Below, piece after piece: positions 7,364 to 10,526 of a stretch of DNA of 10,526 nt. The notes below the pieces were generated by a model. That model worked only from the letters and a program-made list of their open reading frames with translations, was not told the origin of the DNA and searched no databases. The translations under genes were made by a program, and so were the position numbers. Within the stretch, counting starts at the first letter, position 1. Each line of letters opens with the position of its first letter. The DNA lies in contig CATMOP010000042.1 of the NCBI GenBank assembly GCA_950072225.1, positions 1 to 10,526 on the forward strand. Reading direction: 5' to 3'. The DNA is from an uncultured Nitrospina sp. Its GTDB lineage: Bacteria > Nitrospinota > Nitrospinia > Nitrospinales > VA-1.

Positions 7364-7745
7364 ATGCCAGAGATTGCACGCGTTCCATGGGTGAAACGAT
7401 ATCGGTCAACCTCACGCCAAACTTTTCGTTAACCACTACCACCTCACCACGGGCCACCAGCTTTTGGTTGACCAGAACTTCTAAAGGCTCTCCCACTAGT
7501 TTGGTCAGTTCTATTACCGATCCCTGCCCTAATTGCAGGAGATCATTGATCAACATTTTGCTTCGGCCCAGCTCCACGGAAACAGTCAGGGGGATGTCGA
7601 GAATGAGGTTCAGGCTTTTGGTTTCGCCACTTGGAGCTGCGGATTTATCCGCCTCATCCAAAACCTCATCAGCGTCTTCCCCTGCGTCGATATCCTCGAT
7701 ATCTTCCAGAGCTTCAAAATCCTCTTTTGCGGCTTCATCTTCCAT
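7362..7745 (-). CDS. fliN: FliN, flagellar motor switch C-ring protein
   Basis: FliN forms the lower part of the cytoplasmic C-ring, where it helps switch rotation and receives export substrates. The protein has 127 residues. Residues 1-40 are a strongly acidic, disordered leader (many E and D, including EDIEDIDAGEDADE). Residues 45-120 are the SpoA/surface-presentation domain typical of FliN: LILDIPLTVSVELG (47-60), LLQLGQGSVIEL (69-80), EPLEVLVNQKLVARGEVVVV (86-105) and FGVRLTDIVSP (109-119). The length and single SpoA domain match FliN rather than FliM or a FliY fusion. It starts four bases after the fliM stop, with GGGAAGGATAAG just upstream of the ATG. The stop TAA is part of the following hairpin, so this is probably the last gene of the fliL-fliM-fliN transcript. 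Confidence 0.97.
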   Translation of the reverse strand: MEDEAAKEDFEALEDIEDIDAGEDADEVLDEADKSAAPSGETKSLNLILDIPLTVSVELGRSKMLINDLLQLGQGSVIELTKLVGEPLEVLVNQKLVARGEVVVVNEKFGVRLTDIVSPMERVQSLA

Positions 7746-7749
7746 AATC

Positions 7750-8733
7750 TTATCCTTCCCTTTCGATCACTTCAGTTATCTGTATGGCTTTGTTTCCTCG
7801 TGAAACGCCGGGGAAACCTTTAAATTTGGGGTTGCCCTCCACTTTCAAAATTAATGGATCGGTAACATCATTGCCCAGAATAAGCGTATCCCCCACCTTG
7901 AAATGCATAAGCTCCTCGGGGGTAATCTGCGTCCCGCCCAACTCAGCGATTATTTCGATGTCGGTGGATAAAAGCTCTGCCCTGAGCCTGCGAACCCAAA
8001 CCTGATCCACTTCTAGCTCTTCACTCTGGAACTGGGCTTTAAGCTTGGGAATCACCGGCTCAATGGCCGCATAAGGAAGACAAATTGTCAACGTCCCGGA
8101 AATGTTTTCCATTTCTATCTCGAACAGGATGACCAATACGATATCGGTTGGGGGGACAATCGCCGCAAACTGGGGGTTGACTTCCGAGCGGACAAAATTT
8201 GTGGTTACCGTATGCACAGGCCGCCAAGCTTTTTCCCAATCTTCAAGAACGCTCAATATAACGCTCTTGGTCATTCTGACTTCAATAGCACTGAAATCCC
8301 GGTCGGTGATCTTGGCCTCCTTGGCTCCAGACCCACCAAAAAAAGTATCGACCACCGCGAAAACTAATTTAGTTTCGACAACGATCAAACCATGACCACG
8401 CAAAGGTTCCATGCGGAAAATATGCAAACTGGAAGGGACAGGAAGGGATCGTATAAAATCCCCGAATTTAATCGTATCTGTGGAGATGGTGCTGACATTT
8501 ACAGATTTACGCATCAAGGTGGAAAACGTATTCTTGAATAATCGAGAAAACATCTGGTTAATGATGTCCAAGGATGGAAGCCGACCACGAATGATTTTTT
8601 CCTGGCTGGTGAGATCGTAAGTGACAACACCGGAAACTTCTTCCGGCGCTTCATCCTTTTCCGTTTCAATCTCACCGTCTCCGACACCCCTTAATAAGGC
8701 ATCTACTTCACCCTGTGATAGAACCTCACTCAT
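7750..8733 (-). CDS. fliM: FliM, flagellar motor switch protein
   Basis: FliM is the middle C-ring protein that binds phosphorylated CheY and links FliG to FliN to set the direction of rotation. The protein is 327 residues, the normal length. Its N-terminus has LSQGEVDALL (5-14), the CheY-P-binding motif. Residues about 40-230 form the CheC-like middle domain, with GGSG at 133-136, the loop that contacts FliG. Residues about 245-322 form the C-terminal SpoA domain (LRAELLSTDIEIIAELGG, 250-267). All expected parts are present. The start is preceded by AGAAGG, but about 12 bases away, a little far for an ideal ribosome-binding site. No alternative in-frame start exists nearby. It lies 38 bases after fliL and 4 before fliN. 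Confidence 0.98.
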   Translation of the reverse strand: MSEVLSQGEVDALLRGVGDGEIETEKDEAPEEVSGVVTYDLTSQEKIIRGRLPSLDIINQMFSRLFKNTFSTLMRKSVNVSTISTDTIKFGDFIRSLPVPSSLHIFRMEPLRGHGLIVVETKLVFAVVDTFFGGSGAKEAKITDRDFSAIEVRMTKSVILSVLEDWEKAWRPVHTVTTNFVRSEVNPQFAAIVPPTDIVLVILFEIEMENISGTLTICLPYAAIEPVIPKLKAQFQSEELEVDQVWVRRLRAELLSTDIEIIAELGGTQITPEELMHFKVGDTLILGNDVTDPLILKVEGNPKFKGFPGVSRGNKAIQITEVIEREG

Positions 8734-8771
8734 AACTGACTCATGCCTTCTGAATAACCTTTAATATTGTA

Positions 8772-9290
8772 TCACTGAATAATAAATTCAGTAAAGTATG
8801 CATCCTTAATATGTCCCACTACCAGAAATCGGTTCACACGGGTAGTGATCTCATCCTTGAGCTTGAACTTACCCTGCACGGAGTAGACATCCTCAAATGC
8901 TTTGCTACTAAGCAGGATCAAAATGGAATCGGTGACTTTCTGGATATTTTCCTTTATCTCCAAATGGACTTCTGGGGTGCTCAATTCCAAGGAAATCGTA
9001 ACTTTAAGAAAACGCTTACCTTCACTGCCGGCCAAATTGACAACGAACGGATCCATGGGAAACATGACACCCAAGTTAAGGTCTTCTTCCGGTGGTGCCT
9101 CCTCTTTACCTTCCTCGCCTTCAGCAGGCTTTTCCTCGGCCGGCTTTTCCTGAAAAAAGTTGGTATAAGCGTAATAACCACCGCCTCCCAATACCAGCAG
9201 ACCGACTATGATGCCGATGATCATGCCTATAGGTTTTTTGCCACCTTCCGCCCCTTCGAGTTCGTCTAATATATCCTCTTCTTCTGCCAT
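8772..9290 (-). CDS. fliL: FliL, flagellar basal-body-associated membrane protein
   Basis: FliL is a single-pass inner-membrane protein that surrounds the stator units and supports motor torque. The protein is 172 residues. It has a short acidic cytoplasmic N-terminus (MAEEEDILDELEG), one membrane helix (about 21-43, IGMIIGIIVGLLVLGGGG), then a flexible charged linker with an imperfect repeat KPAEEKPAEGEEGKEEAPPEE (49-69). The periplasmic stomatin-like domain follows: FPMDPFVVNL (77-86), FLKVTISLEL (94-103), and the C-terminal segment IKDAYFTEFIIQ (161-172), all typical of FliL. AGGAG (9303-9299) sits eight bases before the ATG. It is the first gene of the minus-strand block, with a sigma-54-like promoter about 90 bases upstream. 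Intact. Confidence 0.97.
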   Translation of the reverse strand: MAEEEDILDELEGAEGGKKPIGMIIGIIVGLLVLGGGGYYAYTNFFQEKPAEEKPAEGEEGKEEAPPEEDLNLGVMFPMDPFVVNLAGSEGKRFLKVTISLELSTPEVHLEIKENIQKVTDSILILLSSKAFEDVYSVQGKFKLKDEITTRVNRFLVVGHIKDAYFTEFIIQ

Positions 9291-9376
9291 AAATCGATCT
9301 CCTGCCCCTATTGATTAACAAAAAGAATAATTTAAGCGTTAAAATTCAGGGACTTATTTGTTTTCTCTCAATATTC

Positions 9377-9393
9377 AGCAATTTGTATGCCAA
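9377..9393 (-). promoter_or_regulatory. Putative sigma-54 (-24/-12) promoter for fliL-fliM-fliN
   Basis: Minus-strand TTGGCATACAAATTGCT matches the sigma-54 consensus closely: TTGGCA at -24 (GG at 9391-9390) and TTGCT at -12 (GC at 9379-9378), with exactly ten bases between GG and GC. The one clear departure is T for C at the end of GGCAC. The predicted start is near 9366, about 76 bases before the fliL ATG. It is the best of the three such sites in this window. Confidence 0.8.
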
Positions 9394-9501
9394 ATCTAAC
9401 TGCATCAATCTAAAAAACGATAAGTAATTGTTTTTAATGGTTTAATAGTATTATCTCCCAGGCCCGCCCTGATAAATTTCAGGAATGATTTTCCCTTTGC
9501 G

Positions 9502-9553
9502 GTCATATTATTGACGTAAATCAATGCTAGCAATGGTTGATTTCATAAATCAA
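9502..9553. promoter_or_regulatory. Cluster of overlapping regulator-site-like palindromes
   Basis: Three small symmetrical elements are packed into 52 bases. GTCATATTATTGAC (9502-9515) has the GTCA-N6-TGAC form of FleQ/FlrA-type flagellar activator sites. TTGACGTAAATCAA (9511-9524) matches the FNR/CRP-family pattern TTGAT-N4-ATCAA in nine of ten fixed positions. TTGATTT/AAATCAA (9537-9543 with 9547-9553) is a perfect 7-base inverted repeat. TAAATCAA occurs at 9517-9524 and again at 9546-9553, 29 bases apart. The cluster lies about 110-160 bases upstream of the fliL sigma-54-like site, a normal enhancer distance, and about 270-320 bases upstream of amtB. Function is inferred. Confidence 0.4.
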
Positions 9554-9645
9554 ATCCTAAAATAAATATTGTTTTTTTGATGCATTTTGTAGCAATTTTC
9601 AGGAGCCATCGCTTAACAACCAAGCAATCCACCTCTACCGACACA

Positions 9646-9671
9646 CTTGCTTATTGTTTTGCAATAGCAAG
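9646..9671. repeat. Imperfect inverted repeat upstream of amtB
   Basis: CTTGCTTATTG (9646-9656) pairs with CAATAGCAAG (9662-9671) apart from one bulged T, leaving a 5-base loop. It sits directly before the TTGACA box at 9675-9680. No T run follows, so it does not look like an intrinsic terminator. It could be an operator for amtB or a chance structure in AT-rich DNA. Confidence 0.35.
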
Positions 9672-9674
9672 AAA

Positions 9675-9703
9675 TTGACATATAACTTATTGTTATTAAA
9701 TCA
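9675..9703 (+). promoter_or_regulatory. Possible sigma-70-type amtB promoter
   Basis: TTGACA (9675-9680) is a perfect -35 box in the orientation of amtB. The following AT-rich stretch offers only weak -10 boxes: TTAAAT at 15-base spacing is the best I see. The resulting leader would be about 115 bases. I find no convincing sigma-54 site with GG-N10-GC and TTGC before amtB, so this is the leading but weak candidate. Confidence 0.3.
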
Positions 9704-9824
9704 TTTATATTGTTTTCCCATATTCATAAACTTCATTTTCCCACATTGGTATAAAAATTAAAACTCTAGGCCATAGGGTCTTTAACCAGCCCCCTATTTT
9801 ACTTTATTTTTAAGGTTGGGTTTT

Positions 9825-10358
9825 ATGAAATTCAGAATTCAAGCGAATAGGGTCACCCTAACTTTTTTATTCATGCTCTTTCCTGTGATCGCGGCAGCTG
9901 AGGAAACCAGCAAAATCAGCTACCCGGACACGGCTTGGATACTAATTTCCTCGGCACTGGTTATGCTTATGCTTCCTGGCCTGGCACTGTTTTACGGTGG
10001 CATGGTGCGGCGCAAGAATGTCCTAGCTACATTGATGCATAGTTTTATACCGCTCGGAGTCATCACAGTGCAATGGGTACTGTTTGGCTATTCTTTAGCC
10101 TTTGGTAACGATATCGGACATTTTGTCGGAGGCCTGAGCAAAGCCCTCTTTATAGGAATTGATTTTAAGACCCTTTCGGGCACCATCCCCGAATATCTGT
10201 TCAGCATGTTTCAGTTGATGTTTGCCATCATAACCGCCGCCCTTATCAGCGGAGGAATGGCCGAACGAGTGGACTTTAAAGCTTATATCGTCTTCATTTT
10301 TGTTTGGTCGACTGTGGTTTACGATCCTATTTGCCATTGGGTCTGGGGTGGTGGCTAG
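9825..10358 (+). CDS. amtB: Amt/AmtB ammonium channel, N-terminal part ending at an in-frame TAG
   Basis: Amt proteins are trimeric inner-membrane channels that take up ammonium. From the ATG at 9825, which has AAGG (9812-9815) nine bases upstream, 177 codons precede the stop at 10356-10358. Residues 1-25 are a signal peptide (TLTFLFMLFPVIAAA), as in E. coli AmtB. The protein then follows the family closely: PDTAWILISSALVMLMLPGL (34-53) and ALFYGGMVRRKNVL (54-67) in the first helix, FQLMFAIITAALISGG (129-144) with the probable outer Phe-gate residue F129, AERVDF (146-151), and HWVWGGG (171-177). The stop replaces a residue that is Trp in relatives with WGGGW. A product ending here would lack the twin-histidine pore and about 60% of a normal 400-450 residue protein, so it should not transport. 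An in-frame TTG at 9816 is a less likely start. Confidence 0.93.
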   Translation: MKFRIQANRVTLTFLFMLFPVIAAAEETSKISYPDTAWILISSALVMLMLPGLALFYGGMVRRKNVLATLMHSFIPLGVITVQWVLFGYSLAFGNDIGHFVGGLSKALFIGIDFKTLSGTIPEYLFSMFQLMFAIITAALISGGMAERVDFKAYIVFIFVWSTVVYDPICHWVWGGG

Positions 10359-10526
10359 CTGGGTGACATGGGAGCCTTGGATTTTGCGGGCGGCACGGTG
10401 GTTCATATTGCTTCGGGCACCGCCGCGTTGGCTGCCGCTCTCGTTCTTAAAGCACGGAAAGGATTTCCAGGAAAACTCATGATCCCACACAGCCTGCCTC
10501 TCACTCTTCTAGGGGCAGGACCCTTG
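10359..10526 (+). pseudogene. amtB: Continuation of the amtB frame after the TAG (3' end beyond window)
   Basis: Reading on in the same frame after the TAG gives 56 codons, open to the window edge, with strong Amt conservation: LGDMGALDFAGGTVVHIASG (the His in VVHI is the first pore histidine), then ALVLKARKGFPGKLMIPHSL and PLTLLGAG. There is no frameshift. A single base (TGG to TAG) explains the break. The last codons read GAGPL where the family has GAGLLW, so a second unusual substitution (Leu to Pro, one T-to-C change) lies close to the end. This may be a decaying gene or sequence error near a contig end. Confidence 0.85.

Larger units (their letters stand above)
9291..9824. other. Divergent fliL/amtB intergenic region
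   Basis: This AT-rich 534-base region separates the divergent fliL and amtB genes. It holds the fliL ribosome-binding site and sigma-54-like promoter (9377-9393), the palindrome cluster (9502-9553), an imperfect hairpin (9646-9671) and a TTGACA box (9675-9680). I see no credible small gene: the frames present are very short and lack ribosome-binding sites. No typical NtrC site (TGCACC-N5-GGTGCA) is visible before amtB. Confidence 0.6.

Noticed and set aside
9591..9608. Minus-strand TGGCTCCTGAAAATTGCT as another sigma-54 site
   Set aside because: GG and GC are 12 bases apart instead of 10, which is not tolerated by sigma-54 promoters.
9766..9792. Possible sigma-54 site just before amtB (GGTCT to CAGCC, GG-N10-GC)
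   Set aside because: Only the GG and GC are present. The -12 box lacks TT and the -24 box lacks GGCAC character.
9816..9824. amtB starting at the TTG at 9816
   Set aside because: The ATG at 9825 has AAGG at suitable spacing and gives a clean signal peptide start. The TTG lies directly against the purine run.
10356..10358. Programmed recoding or a reassigned TAG codon in amtB
   Set aside because: TAG is the normal stop of flhB in this window, and no recoding signal is visible. A point mutation or base error is simpler.
1..10526. Search for CRISPR arrays, insertion sequences, tRNA or rRNA genes, and defence or secondary-metabolite genes
   Set aside because: No repeat arrays, transposase-like frames, inverted terminal repeats with target duplications, or RNA gene signatures were seen. 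The window is filled by flagellar genes and amtB.

Overview
This 10.5 kb window comes from a Gram-negative bacterium with mid-range base composition. From position 1 to about 9290 it is one tightly packed flagellar block, with every gene on the minus strand. Read in the direction of transcription the order is fliL, fliM, fliN, fliO, fliP, fliQ, fliR, flhB, flhA and flhF, with flhF running off the left edge. The right end (9825-10526) holds the start of an Amt/AmtB ammonium channel gene on the plus strand, divergent from fliL. I cannot name the organism. FlhF (a flagellar placement GTPase), sigma-54-like promoters before flagellar genes and a FliO with a large periplasmic domain would fit a polarly flagellated relative of Desulfobacterota, Nitrospinota or Nitrospirota, but this is inference.

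Layout: fliL-fliM-fliN encode the stator-associated protein and two switch/C-ring proteins. A strong inverted repeat overlapping the fliN stop codon looks like a terminator. After a 240-base gap, fliO-fliP-fliQ-fliR-flhB encode the membrane part of the flagellar type III export gate. These genes are joined by a 4-base overlap, a 6-base gap, a 1-base overlap and a 12-base gap. After a further 159-base gap come flhA, the large export-gate protein, and flhF, whose start overlaps the flhA end by 11 bases.

Regulation: the three places where a new transcript would be expected (before fliL, fliO and flhA) each carry a sequence matching the -24/-12 sigma-54 promoter with exact GG-N10-GC spacing. The block therefore reads as three sigma-54-type transcription units: switch genes, export gate core, and flhA-flhF. 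The site before flhA uses the last base of the flhB stop codon as the first G of its -24 element. The 534-base fliL/amtB intergenic region also carries a GTCA-N6-TGAC palindrome and TTGAC/ATCAA-type half-sites that could bind an enhancer-binding protein or an FNR/CRP-family regulator.

Oddities: the amtB frame is interrupted by one in-frame TAG where the family normally has tryptophan. The frame then continues with well-conserved Amt sequence to the window edge, so the gene is either broken or carries a base error. FliO has about 250 extra periplasmic residues before its membrane helix, beginning with a beta-rich region that resembles an AMIN domain. I see no CRISPR array, mobile element, RNA gene or defence system, and no evidence of an undescribed multi-gene system. 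The flagellar genes themselves look ordinary and intact.
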